Shown: positions 24,305 to 35,037 of the stretch, piece by piece
Numbering within the stretch: the stretch's first letter is position 1
How the letters are laid out: the number at the start of each line of letters is the position of its first letter
DNA from: Viscum album
Lineage: Eukaryota > Streptophyta > Magnoliopsida > Santalales > Viscaceae
Direction: 5' to 3'
DNA length: 64,000 nt
NCBI GenBank assembly: GCA_963277665.1
Contig: OY728165.1
Location: forward strand, 1,753,518,772 to 1,753,582,771
Program-made: the position numbers and the translations under genes
The notes under the pieces: model-generated
Told to the model about the DNA's origin: nothing
Databases searched by the model: none
The model's input: the letters and a program-made list of their open reading frames with translations, nothing else

Positions 24305-25600
24305 GAGACCCCGTCTTTCTCTCATCAATTCATTTTATGAAAGTTTAAGTGGCACAGTTAGGCTGCCGAATTTTTACGGGATTCGTTCACCTTTCTCATT
24401 TTTTCAAAGTTCTACTTTCATGTCAAGTCTTTCAAGTTTCTTTTTATTATGTTGGGGTATGATCTCAGTATCTATAATACTAATATTCTATGTTCATATG
24501 ACTAGAGACCCTATTTTATCTCTTCAATTAATTTTTTTTGATGTTTAGGTGACGTCGTTAGGCTGCCGAATTAATAAGGGATTCTTTCACCTTTCTCATT
24601 TTTTCAAAGTTCTACTTTCATGTCAACTCTTTCGAGTTCCTTTTTATTTTGTTGGGTTATGATCTCTATATCTATCATACTGATCTTTTATGTTCATATG
24701 ATGATAGACCCTATTTGATCTCGTCAATTCATTTTTTTTTAAATTTTAAGTGACGACGTTAGGCTGCCGAATTTTCATAGGAGAAATCTTATTTTTGTCT
24801 TCCTTTCATGTTCTTCATTTCACATGGTATATCATTCAAATTTCATTATCATGTTCATAAATCCTTTATATTCTATCCCCCTACTGTTTTATTGATCATT
24901 TATGAGTGGGTGACCCATGTCCCCACTTTCCCTCATCAATTCATTTTAAGAAAGCTTAAGTGGTATCGTTAGGCTGCCGAATTTTTAAGGTATTCATTCA
25001 CCTTTCCCGTTTATTCAAAGTTCTACTTTCATTTCAAGTATTTAAAGTTCCTTTTTATTTTGTTGGGGCATGATATCTGTATCTATCATACTGATCTTTT
25101 ATTTTCATATGATGAGATACCCTATTTGATCTCGTCAATTCATTTTTGTTGAAGTTTAGGTGACGTCGTTAGGCTTCTGAATTTTTAAGGGATTCGTTCA
25201 TCTTTCCCATTTTTTCAAATTTCTACTTTCATGTAAAGTCTTTAATGTTCCTTTTTATTATGTTGGGGTATGATATGTAAATCTATCATATTGATGTTTT
25301 ATGTTTATATGATGAGAGACCCTATTTGATCTCATAAATTCATTTTTTTAAGTTTAAGTGATGCTGTTTGGTTGCCGAATTTAATAAGAGAAATCTTATT
25401 TTTGTCTTCCTTTCATGTTCTTCATTTAATGTTGTATATCTTTCAAATTTCATAACCATGTTCTTAAATACTTTATATTCATTCCACCTACTGTTTTATG
25501 GATAATTTATGAGTGGGTGACCCATGTCCCCTCTCTTTTCAATGTTTTTTAAAACCTCATAACATAGCAGTTATGCTGAAGAATTTCCGTCTCAAAATGT
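24305..25600 (+). repeat. Tandem ~200-nt repeat in the 5' LTR: (A-B-C) twice plus a terminal unit
   Basis: The anchor GTTAGGCTGCCGAAT recurs with the GGCTGCC part at 24361 (A1), 24561 (B1), 24762 (C1), 24972 (A2), 25172 (B2, as GGCTTCTG) and 25370 (C2, as GGTTGCCG); a decayed unit lies near 25574. C units share the tail GAGAAATCTTATTTTTGTC, absent from A and B. A1-A2, B1-B2 and C1-C2 are each 608-611 nt apart, so this is a higher-order repeat with a three-unit period. The array lies in the transcribed leader. Confidence 0.9.
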
Positions 25601-26416
25601 CTCATTCTTATTCTAAAATTCATTTATTTTATTAAGTGAATACTAAAAGTTCTTTCTTCTAAAGAGGTATTCACATATATACCAAAATTTTCTATTTTAA
25701 ATTATTATATTTACATACATGAGACCCTATTTCCCTTTCTGTGGGTTTAAAGTGACATAAAGATCATGTCTTTAATGGAGTTTTTAAAACGTTATGATTA
25801 TGAAATGAAACCCATTTATTTTATGCTATATGGGTTGTTAATGAAATGATTGATTATGATATATGTGGCTCACATGATAATAAATAAAAATTAATGGTTC
25901 TCCCTGATAGTACTCCAATGCATTGGGTAAAGACTTAATCTCTAGAGATGACCATTTTTAACGACACCTTGGTGAATAACCTTGGTAATTTTTAATGACA
26001 CCTTGGGGATGGTCTTTGGTGAAACTGAAATGATTGTCAATATTAAATTTGTAGCCACATATTCAAGTTATTAAATACGTTATTTTTATTATTATATGCC
26101 TCATTATTTCTTTCTCAGGCCTTAAAGTTCTTTTTCATGACATTGATGATGTATCTCAAGTTCACATGTTAAATGTTTCACTCGTTTCCCTTAGTGGGCC
26201 TTCTGCTCACCCTTTCTTTTGATGTATGTCCCCAGGTTATGAGATGAAGTAATGAACCTAGGATGAACATAAGGATAAGCCTTTCATGTTTTTATTAATG
26301 ATGTTTTATGTTTTCATGTTTTTAGTTCCTGGTTTCAAAGACACTAAATCTTAAAGATCCTCAGTTTTGTAAAATGTATTGAAAAGTTATGTTATAAAAA
26401 GGCGGGAAGCTACAAT

Positions 26417-26434
26417 TGGTATCAAAGTATGGTT
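26417..26434 (+). other. Element 2 primer-binding site (initiator Met-tRNA)
   Basis: TGGTATCAAAGTATGG starts two bases after the LTR end, close to the usual TGGTATCAGAGC. Confidence 0.88.
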
Positions 26435-26713
26435 TAGTTATTTTTGGAAATTAGGATATGAAAAATTTAGGAATAAACCTATAGAAAATATTAAATATAG
26501 GAAATCTTCATGGTATTTTGGTGAGTATTGAGTAAGGGGTTTCCAAGCAAATACATCATTGTCTAGATACGAGCAGGTATAGGTGGCTCTGGTACAGATG
26601 TACTTAGGGGTAAAACCCAAAAACACCGCTTTGAGATAGACTCTAATAGGAACTGGTACACGATTATTGGCTATGTAATTAATCCCCCTAATTATACGTT
26701 CTCTTGTTAGTTA

Positions 26714-26836
26714 ATGGGGGAAAATAGAAGAGCATGTCCCAACAATCAATGTGATAGAAAATGTGACGATTTCCCTATTAATGTGACAGAGACGTCAAAA
26801 GATCAAGTTGGACATATTGTTATTATGAAAAACTAG
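26714..26836 (+). pseudogene. Short frame at the start of the element 2 internal region (gag N-terminus?)
   Basis: A 40-codon frame from ATG reads MGENRRACPNNQCDRKCDDF and ends in TAG. It sits about 300 nt after the PBS, where gag would start, and is Cys-rich. No family match can be made by eye. It may be a truncated Gag start or chance. Confidence 0.3.
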
Positions 26837-26874
26837 CTATCAAAAATCACAATTAAAAATTGGTACGTAGTTGA

Positions 26875-27027
26875 ATGTCCAAATTCATCAAGGAAGAAGA
26901 AGACAAAGTAGCCAATTGCTTTAAAAAAATGGATAATGTGATGAATAGAGATAAGGTTCGATCTAATATACCTTATACATTTCAATGTCGTAAATGTGGA
27001 GAAGTTAGATTTTATCCACGGAAATGA
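26875..27027 (+). pseudogene. Possible truncated gag with half a zinc knuckle
   Basis: A 50-codon frame from ATG reads MSKFIKEEEDKVANC at its start and ends with FQCRKCGEVRFYPRK before TGA. CxxCG followed by a basic stretch looks like the first half of a retroviral-type zinc knuckle (CX2CX4HX4C), but the His and last Cys are absent. Charged, basic residues continue in the same frame beyond the stop to 27120. This would be all that remains of Gag. Confidence 0.35.
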
Positions 27028-28351
27028 TCTCCGGGAATGGATGGGAACCATGATGAGCATCAAAAATCTTTGAGGAAAAGGCAACAATGCAAGTCCTATG
27101 CGGAGATGTATCATGATGACTGAAGTACATGTAACTTATTCTCAATAATTGCCTATGTCATGTTGTATTTTAGTTCGTGCTCTATGAGCATATATTTTAT
27201 GTTTTCTAACATCATCGAGTCACCACCTAAGATGATTTTATATCATTAAAGAAAAAACTCTATTGTTATGTACCACATGTTGATGTAGTGAAGTTGTTCT
27301 TCTTAAAAAAAGGTTATTAGGGGATTAAAAGATTATTATTATTTTGGAAGACATTAACTATTTTGGGAACCCTATTTGATCGAGGTAAATAGATTACTAC
27401 AGTATTTTCTTTGAGGAGTGAAGGCTGACTTATATTTTGAATAATCAATGAATTTAAGGCTAACATATAGTAATTTAGGTTACATATGGAAATGATTAAC
27501 CTATCTTGGGGAAAATGTGTTTAGGTTAGATACTTTTGTTATAAGATGTTAGGAGTGGTTGATGTTGTTTGGAGATGAATGATGAATTTTATTTTGGAAG
27601 ACTATGTCATCAAATACATCTACATTTGGGTTTCAATCTTAGTTGGGTTTATTTTGAGGACTTTTAAGGATAGTTATTTATGGAATGTTCTATGATTAAC
27701 ATTGGGTAGTACCGTGGAATTTTTAAGATTTAAAGAAGTTTCCCTTCTTATGAGATTCTTTCATTTTGAAGTGTTTTTTTATCTTACCCTTTCACTTTTT
27801 GGGATAATATAAGAAATAGATAGTTAATCTTTGGTGGATTATGTGATTCTCTAGGATATGATTCTTGTGATTTGATGAGACCAAGTAGCTCTGAATGCTC
27901 ATTGTTTGGAGAAAAGATTAGTTTTGGTAGAAACTTATTAAAGGATGAAAATCTACTTGAAGTTAGGTATATTTCCTTGTGTTTTTGTTCTATGTAGTAA
28001 ATGAATTCCCCAAAATTATGAAATTGAATGTAAAACAAAAATGTTGTTGGTTTAAGTTTCCTACTAGGTAATCAAAGACCGTTTACACACATCATAAGTT
28101 TGTGATTTTCTCATGGTTAACTTTATCCTAATCATGTTTTCTATCACTCTCCCTCCGAACTTGACCCTTTGTTTTCTCCTCCATGTCCATGTTTTCCTAC
28201 AATAAATCCTAGTGCGGGTTAACTCGAGTGACCTTTTTTACTACACTTTCTTTCTCTTAAAGTAATAGTTTTACTGACTCGTTTTCCAATGTGGGACATT
28301 AAATGAAATTTCCAAAACCAATTTTTAAAAATTGCGAGGACTCAATTTCTT

Positions 28352-28363
28352 AAGGGGGGAAGA
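28352..28363 (+). other. Element 2 polypurine tract
   Basis: AAGGGGGGAAGA is followed by one T and then the LTR start TGTAATGACCC. Confidence 0.9.
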
Positions 28364-28595
28364 TTGTAATGACCCGAAATTTTGAATAAATATTTTTTCC
28401 TAGTTTTGTGTGTTATTTTATTTTTTATACTCAATAAAACTGTTTCATTTGATAACATGAGTATAATTAAAATGAGACCATTGGGTTTTAAATGTTATGT
28501 GACTATTGGTCAATATGACCACTAGAAACTAAACTTTTCAATTATTATCTCTAAATAGAAGTAATCTTGGTTAATTAATATAGAAAGAAGATTCG

Positions 28596-28892
28596 ATGGC
28601 CTCACCTAGTCATCTTGGACCGATCAAAGCCCATCTATCAGAACTTGGGAAAGAGGTAGCACCACTGGGATTATCTCTGGACCAAAACCCAAGACAAACT
28701 TCATCGTGTGAAGCTAGAATGGAATCGCCTTTGCGAGAAGTTCAAACTGATAGAAATTACAACTCGAGAAATGTTGACCGAGCCACCCCAATATTCTATC
28801 ACCCTCGAACACCTTACTCTTTGGTCCTATGCTGGTGTGATAAGGGGCTATGTAAGGAGACCGTAACTACCTTGTGTAATCATTTGTTTTAA
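28596..28892 (+). pseudogene. Frameshifted copy of the LTR open frame
   Basis: It begins MASPSHLGPIKAHLSELGKE, matching the 5' LTR frame at 22820, and then one extra A (in GACCAAAACCC against GACCAAACCC) moves it out of frame after about 31 residues. The nucleotide match continues to the equivalent of the 5' LTR stop near 28866. Confidence 0.5.
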
Positions 28893-29802
28893 ATAAAATT
28901 TTTTATTTCTTCTTATGATGAAGTTTATGAATTTTCAAATGTCCAGATAAATATAGTATGCATATTTTTGGTGAATTTTAGAGAAATGATATTTTAAAAA
29001 AATGTTTATGTAAACAATTAAAAATGTGTAATGATTTTCAAAAAATGGTCTTCTACAATTATGTTCAGTACGAAATTTAGAGTCTAATAAGATCAACTTC
29101 ATTTTTGATGAATAGTAAATTATGAATAGAGATTTTACGCTTAGGATTAGTAATGTGACCAAATGGATTAGTAATCTCACTTAAAGAATGTATTAATATA
29201 ATCTAGGCACCTTGATTAATTAATGTGATTCAATAAAATGGTTAAATAAATGTTTCATAAATTATTAGTCATGTATTAGGTTTTTCTGGTGAATAGTGTT
29301 TTTTAATTAAAAATTAAATTAAAAATATTTAGATTTTTATTATAAAATGGATTTCATTTTTGAACTCAGAGAATCGATATTATGTTAAAGTAATTTTTGG
29401 GGATTTTTCTGAAAAAAATGAATTTTTGGTGAATAGTTTATTTATTTAAAAATTAAATGAAAAATATTTAGAAAATTGTTTTTCTTAAATGGATTCCATT
29501 TTTGAAATCAGAGAATTGATATTTGGTTAAGGTAAAATTTTAGGATTTTTCTGAGAAAGTTGAATTTTCAGTGAATAGTAAAAATACAAGTTTAGGGTTT
29601 CAGTATGTTTAATGACATGATAACTATGTCACGATGATGTCCCGAGATATTTTAAGGTTTTTCCGAAAAAAAGTGATGAATTATTGTATGGGGGTCCATA
29701 TGGCCTAACTTCATGGGAAATACCATGGGAGAGCCCATGGTTTTGAGAAAACCACTTGTGACGTGTCCCTTGGCCATTAATGCGTTGTCCCCTCACATTC
29801 CC

Positions 29803-29810
29803 TATAAATA
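29803..29810 (+). promoter_or_regulatory. TATA box of the element 2 3' LTR
   Basis: TATAAATA lies in the same CCTATAAATACCC context as in the 5' LTR. As the 3' LTR it could drive transcription outward into element 3 antisense to its genes. Confidence 0.65.
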
Positions 29811-31581
29811 CCCACCCTTTCCTCCTTTAGTTTTCACTCCCAACTCTCCCCCAACAATGATCTGGTCTCATTATCTCTCAAGGAGTCCTCCAAAAGTTTC
29901 CCCAAGCCATGAAGGTCCCAACCTTTGAGTTTTAAGAGTTACATTTAAGGTAAGGGATCATACCTCTCTCTTTATTTTCAAGTAATCTCTTTAATGTCAT
30001 TTCTTTTATGCTCCATGATCTTATATTGGAGAATGTTATTTTATATTCTTCGTACTTCCCTTTTCATATTCATATTATGGGAGACCCCCTCTTTCTCTCA
30101 TCAATTCATTTTAAGAAAATTTAAGTGGCGTCGTTAGGCTGCCGAATTTTTATGGGATTTGTTCACCATTCTCATTTTTTCAAAGTTATACTTTCTTGTC
30201 AAGTATTTCAAGTTCCTTTTTATTATGTTGGGGTATGATCTCTGTATCTATCATACTGATCTTTTATTTTCATATGATGAGATACCCTATTTGATCTCAT
30301 CAATTCATTTTTGATGAAGTTTAGGTGACATCATTAGGCTGCCAAATTTTTAAGGGATTCGTTCACCTTTCTCATTTTTTCAAAGTTCTACATTCATGTC
30401 AATTATTTTAAGTTCTTTATTATTATGTTTTTGTATCATCTATATATCTATAATACTGATATTTTATGATCATATAAAGAGAGACCCTATCTGATCTCGT
30501 CAATTCATTTTTTTAAGTTTAAGTGACGCCGTTAGGCTACCATATTTTCATAAGAGAAATCTTATTTTTGTCTTCCATTCATGTTCTTCATTTTAGATGG
30601 TATATCTTTAAAATTTCATTAGAATGTTCTTCAATCCTTTATATTCTGTCCCCCTACTATTTTATGGATCATTTATGAGTGGGTGACCAATGTCCCCTCT
30701 CTTTTCAATGTTTTCTAAAACCTCGTAACATAGCCGTTATGCTGCAGAATTTCCGTCTCAAAATGTCTCTCTCTTATTCTCAAATTCATTTATTTTATTA
30801 AGTGAATACTCAAAGCTCTTTCTTCTAAATGGGTATTCACATATATACTAAAATTTTCTATTTTTAAATTCTGGAATTTACATACATGAGACCCTCTTTC
30901 CCTATCCATGGGTTTAAAGTGACATATAGATCATGTCTTTAAAGCATTTTTTAAAACGTTATTATTATGAAATGAAACCCATTTCATTTAGGCTATATGG
31001 GTTGGTAATGAAATGATTGATGATGATATATGTGGCTCACATGATAATACAGAAAAATAAAGGGTGCGACCTGATAGTGCTCCAATGCATTGGTTAAAGA
31101 ATTAATCTCTAGAGATGACCATTTTTAACGATGCCTTGGTGAATAGCCATGATGATTTTTAATAACACCTTGGGGATGGACCTTGTTGAAACAAAAATGA
31201 TTGTCAATATTAAATGTTTATCCACCTATTCAAGTTATGAAATACGTTATTTTTATTATGATGTGCCTCATGATTTCTTTCTCATGCCTTCAAGTTCTTT
31301 TTCATGACATTATTGATGTATCTCAAGTTCACATGTTAAATGTTTCCCTTGTTTCCGTTTCTGGGCCTTCTGCTCACCTTTTCTTCTGATGTATGTCCCC
31401 AGGTTAAGAGATTCAGTAATGAACCTAGGATGAACATATGGAGAAGACTTTCAATTGTTTAAGAAGGATGTTTTAGGTTTTCATGTTTTATGTTCTTGGT
31501 TTTAAAGACACTAAACCTTAATGATCCTCGATTTTGTAAAATGTAATGATGAGATATGTATTAAAAATGCAGGATTCTATA

Positions 31582-31586
31582 TGTAC
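31582..31586. repeat. Target-site duplication of element 2, right (TGTAC)
   Basis: It is identical to 22584-22588. On the minus strand it overlaps the Lys-Tyr codons of the RNase H motif of element 3. Confidence 0.92.
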
Positions 31587-31890
31587 TTTAAGCTCTTCTG
31601 GTCTGTATAAACTATAAACCTTTTACCCATGAGGTAGTGTCTCCAACACTTCAAATCATAAATCACCACTACCAACTCAAGGTCATGCGTTGGGTAATTC
31701 CTTTCATGCGGCCTCAGCTGTCGGGACCCTTAGGACACAACATTGTCTCTTTGCATCAACAAAGCCCCGAGTCCTATCCCAAAAGCATCACAATACACAG
31801 TGTACTCTTCAACTGACTCATGTATAGCCGAAATTGGTGTGGACATCAAAAAATTCATTAACTCTTAAAAAGATGTCTCATAAGCCTCCA
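31587..31890 (-). pseudogene. Element 3 RNase H remnant (upstream part), cut by element 2
   Basis: The minus strand encodes YTVYCDAFGIGLGALLM near 31760-31807 (normally YTDASGVGLGAVLMQ, catalytic Asp kept), then LRPHE and NYPTHDLEL with its conserved Glu, then [10 protein letters not shown] ending at the insertion point. The last catalytic Asp is the one in VYTD. A frameshift and stops separate these pieces from RT. The reading resumes at 22588 on the far side of element 2. Confidence 0.85.
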
Positions 31891-31894
31891 ATCA

Positions 31895-32955
31895 TTCAAT
31901 GTTTATTACCTTTTTTGTCAAGCCCGAAAGTGGTGTTTCCAAACAGGAAAAGTCCTTGATAAATCTCCTGTAATATCCAGCTAACCCCAGAAAGCTTCAG
32001 ATTTGGAAGATATTCTTGGGCTGCTCCCATGAAACAACTTCCTGGACCTTCTCTCGATCCACTAAAACACCATTCTTCGAGATAATGTGTCCCAAGAAGT
32101 GTGCCTGATCAATCCAAAATTGACAATTAGATATCTTGGCATATAGATGATGATATCTCAGTGTAATTAGGATGATATCATGATGTAGGGATGATCTTCA
32201 TGAGTCTTGGAGTACAACAAGATGTTGTCCACAAATACCACCACAAACTGATCCAGGTATGGATGGAAAAATCTATTCATCATGTACATAAACATGGCTG
32301 CTGAGTTTGTTAACCCATGATTCATTACAACAAAATCATAAATCCCATACCTACTCCTAAAAGTAGTCTTCAGTATATCAGATGTCTGAACTCTCAACTG
32401 ACGATACCCTGATCATAAGTCAATCTTTGAGAAAACATAGGCTCCCTTCAACTGGTCAAATAGATCATTAATACACGGTACAGGATATCAGTTCTTCAAT
32501 GTCTTCTTGTTCAACCTCTGATAATCGACACACCAACATAAACTCCCATCAGTCATATTTGCAAACAGTACGGGAAATCCCCATAGCAACATTCTTGGAC
32601 GGATAAATACATTATTCTTTAAGTCTCCCAACTGAGATTTGAGTTCTTGAAGCTCTGTCGGTGCCATTATATATGGTGGAATAGATACTGGATCAACTCC
32701 TAGTATGATCCCAATAGTAAATTCAATATATCTCTTAGGTGGAAGCCCTGAGAAGTCTTCCAAGAATACATCCTGAAACAAATGAACCACTGGTGGAAGG
32801 AAATATTTTCTAACACCTTCGTCATCTAGTAAAAGACTAGCAACATGGGCTATGAGCTCTCCCCATTTCTTAGTAATCATCCCTGCTCGGCCTGTCTGGA
32901 TATCCCACTCCCCATGGTGAATGTAATGGTCACCCGCAGGCGACATAAATGTCAC
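31895..32955 (-). pseudogene. Element 3 reverse transcriptase remnant
   Basis: Two open pieces (32488-32955 and 32167-32397) lie in the same frame with each other and with the protease, separated only by stops. Motifs in order are DPVSIPPYIMAPTEL, VFIRPRMLLWGFPVLF, CVDYQRLNKKTLKN, FDQLKGAYVFSKIDL just past the first piece, [19 protein letters not shown], and [14 protein letters not shown]. The catalytic FVDD has become FVDN (second Asp to Asn, about 32224-32226). The thumb can be followed to about 31.9 kb. This is clear Ty3/gypsy RT, inactive by the active-site change alone. Confidence 0.93.
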
Positions 32956-32982
32956 CCTCTGATGATAACAATCAATGTGGGA

Positions 32983-33489
32983 TCAGTATGAGACTAAATA
33001 GTCCATACCCAGGATTATGTCGAAGCCAGTCATATCAAGGATAAAGATATCCCATAGGAAACGATATTCCCCGATCTCAAGAGAACATCCCTTGGACATA
33101 CAGATTTCTCTCGACTGTACCCCCAAAGGTGTGACTATCATTATAGCCCCACTCACAAACTCCACATCCAAACTGAAAACATTAACAATACTTCTAGATA
33201 TAATGGAATGAGAGGCACCAATATCAAATAAGGCATTAGCTAAAGTATAATCCACAAGAATAGTACCTCTCACCGTCAATAGTCTGGCCTCGATGTCCAC
33301 ATGTGTAGGTTTTATTGTATGTAATTGTGTTGTTCCTCTCCCATATGGTGCCATCTGACTCCCCTGGCATGTACAACTTTGATGATATGGGAATTGTTTC
33401 CCAAAAACACCACGTCCATCACCCATACCACCTCCGCCAGAAGAACTCCAACTTTGGGACTGAAAGGGTGCAGTGGATCCCCTTCCCAC
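32983..33489 (-). pseudogene. Element 3 aspartic protease region
   Basis: An open frame of 168 codons without a convincing start of its own; it is in the same frame as the second Gag zinc knuckle upstream and RT downstream. Residues 84-100 read ANALFDIGASHSIISRS, the protease active site with Thr changed to Ile (normally D[TS]GASHS). Residues 151-165 read LDMTGFDIILGMDYL, the conserved C-terminal signature. The protease would cut the Gag-Pol polyprotein. The Gly/Ser-rich start is the Gag-protease linker. Confidence 0.9.
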
Positions 33490-33519
33490 ACACTAACTCT
33501 GTTTAGATAATCCATCACC

Positions 33520-34493
33520 ACCTGACTCCATTGGGTTCCTACAAAACATCTAGAGATGTCCCATCCTACCACATAATTTACATTTAACAAGAGGTCAAGG
33601 ACATTGATTACGATAATGTCTTGGGCTTCCACACTGGTGGAAAATCACTCTGGTAAGGTCATGTGTCACCGACCCCTCTGTCAGGTTACTTTGTCTCCCA
33701 CCTCCATGGATGAAATTCTTATAACATTGCTTCCTGCTCTCAAAAGTATCACCAGAAAACTGTCCAATAAAAACCATTTGTCTGCCACTCAAATCGACAT
33801 TTAGGTTCCCCTCAATGATGAGAGACTGATTTTACACTTCTGAAAACTTCTTCACCCTGAAAATATTCACATCATACTTAATTACACATTTAAGTCCATA
33901 TGGAAATCGTCTTTCTGAAGTGGCCTCATCTGCTTCGAATGCTAGAGAAAAACATTGTATGTCTGTAAATAATCCGGCATAGTCCATTACCGACATATTC
34001 CCTTGAGTTATTCTCATGAACTCATCCGCTTTCTCCTATCTGAGCGTCTATAGATTGAATTTCTCAAAGAACTTCTCCAGAAATTCCTTCCACTCCACAG
34101 CTTCCAGCTTCCCATTCTGAGTCTAGATGTCCAACCAAAATTTTCCTGGACCAAAAAACATATAAGCTTCCAACTTGACTCTCTTCTCAACAGGTGTCTC
34201 CAGGTGGTCAAATATAGTCTGGGAAAATTAAATCCAAAACTCAGCTTTCTCCGGACCACCCTCTCCAGTAAAAGTCAGTGGGTGATGCAGCTGAAAGACC
34301 CTCGTAAGATCAAACATACTATTCAAAACCCGCTCTGGGTCTCTTTCCATCATTTGCATGAATTAGGTGAAGTTCTCTCGAAACATTTTTCTCGCTTCTT
34401 CAGTCGGTACTATTGGTGCTTCAGGTTCACCCACTGGAGGACCATTTCTAACGATACCCCCGCTCGTCCTCTCAACAATCGTCGTGGAGGCAT
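33520..34493 (-). pseudogene. Element 3 gag remnant with two zinc knuckles
   Basis: The minus strand starts at ATG (34493) with MPPRRLLRGRAGV, the usual start of plant chromovirus Gag. After a frameshift come FQLHHPLTFTGEGGPEKAEF and KRVKLEAYMFFGPGKFWLDI (capsid), WKEFLEKFFEKFNL, and ITQGNMSVMDYAGLF (normally LKQGNMSVTEYEAKF). The nucleocapsid end has two CX2CX4HX4C knuckles. The first, at about 33598-33640, reads HQCGSPRHYRNQC and has lost its first Cys. The second, at 33541-33582, keeps all four ligands (CKLCGRMGH, later FC) but has a stop inside. The region between the capsid and PBS (34494-35016) is the non-coding leader. Confidence 0.88.
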
Positions 34494-35016
34494 AATACTA
34501 TAAATCCAAACATGATCTTAGAAAATAGTTCACAATTTTATCAAAATTACACACAACCAAATTATCCATATAACTTCACAATTATTTCTTTCAATTACAA
34601 AATTAGACACCATTTTCATTTCAAATTTCACAAGAAATGAAAAGAAATAGTATATGATCAACAATCTGTCCATAATGCATTTTATTGTGCATGCCTAACA
34701 TGATGCATGTCACATAAATCTTGAGCACCTAGAATGAAGCATGTAGACAAGACACTCATGTCATTATGGGATACAAATAAATACTCAGAAAATTCCAGAA
34801 ATAATAATCACATCACACAACAACTGTGATACCCAAGGTGAAATAATATTCAACTGTAATGAAAAACAACTATAAAAACAATCCCACCTTGAGTACTTTA
34901 GTTTTCCCCCGTACATGGGTTTTCAACTCCCAGGAACAAGCTCATTATCAAGCCCCAAATTTACCTAATCTCTCAAATAACTTGCCCAAATAGTAAGACA
35001 GAAAGAAGAAGAAACA
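34494..35016 (-). other. Element 3 untranslated leader
   Basis: Between the PBS and the gag ATG the minus strand has no frame of note. This is the 5' untranslated part of the internal region. Confidence 0.6.
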
Positions 35017-35034
35017 AAACCTCCTCTAATACCA
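35017..35034 (-). other. Element 3 primer-binding site (initiator Met-tRNA)
   Basis: The minus strand reads TGGTATTAGAGGAGG, three bases inside the 5' LTR, close to the usual TGGTATCAGAGC. Confidence 0.8.
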
Positions 35035-35037
35035 CTT

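Larger units (their letters stand above)
22589..26414 (+). repeat. Element 2 5' LTR (3826 bp, with extra repeat block)
   Basis: It starts TGTAACGACCCGG and ends GGGAAGCTACA. It aligns throughout with 28365-31581. The 609-bp excess over the 3' LTR is accounted for by one extra three-unit repeat block between about 24350 and 25570. It contains a short open frame (22820-23089), a TATA box (24027-24034) and, downstream of it, a very long repeat-filled leader. Confidence 0.93.
26415..28364 (+). other. Element 2 internal region, largely non-coding
   Basis: These 1950 bases lie between the two LTRs. They hold the PBS, two short open frames near the 5' end (26714-26836 and 26875-27027), and a Pol-end-like scrap just before the PPT, where the plus strand reads NCEDSIS, a stop, then GGK (compare the EDSFxRGG ends of Del-type Pol). 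Nothing else is recognisable between 27.1 and 28.3 kb. The size and content fit a large non-autonomous derivative. Confidence 0.7.
22589..31581 (+). mobile_element. Element 2: non-autonomous long-LTR retrotransposon nested in element 3
   Basis: This 8993-bp plus-strand element has a 3826-bp 5' LTR, a 1950-bp internal region and a 3217-bp 3' LTR. It has a clear Met-tRNA PBS (26417-26434) and a strong PPT (28352-28363), with a perfect TGTAC duplication. No protease, RT or integrase motif is present; only gag-like and Pol-end scraps remain. Its movement must have relied on enzymes from a relative. The TGTAACGACCCGG start and the purine tract resemble Del/Tekay-type chromoviruses. LTR divergence is about 10% by eye over the first 240 bases, the lowest here. 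Confidence 0.92.
28365..31581 (+). repeat. Element 2 3' LTR (3217 bp)
   Basis: It starts TGTAATGACCCG and ends GCAGGATTCTATA, where the terminal CA has become TA. It carries only one A-B-C repeat block, with GGCTGCC anchors at 30137, 30337 and 30535, then a decayed unit near 30739. The TATA box is kept at 29803-29810. Confidence 0.93.

Noticed and set aside
24305..25600. CRISPR-like array because of regularly spaced anchors
   Set aside because: Units are about 200 nt, the spacers are homologous to each other, and the array lies inside a plant retrotransposon LTR.
33017..33804. Several plus-strand frames of 61-66 codons
   Set aside because: All are shadows of the gag-protease frame of element 3 on the minus strand.
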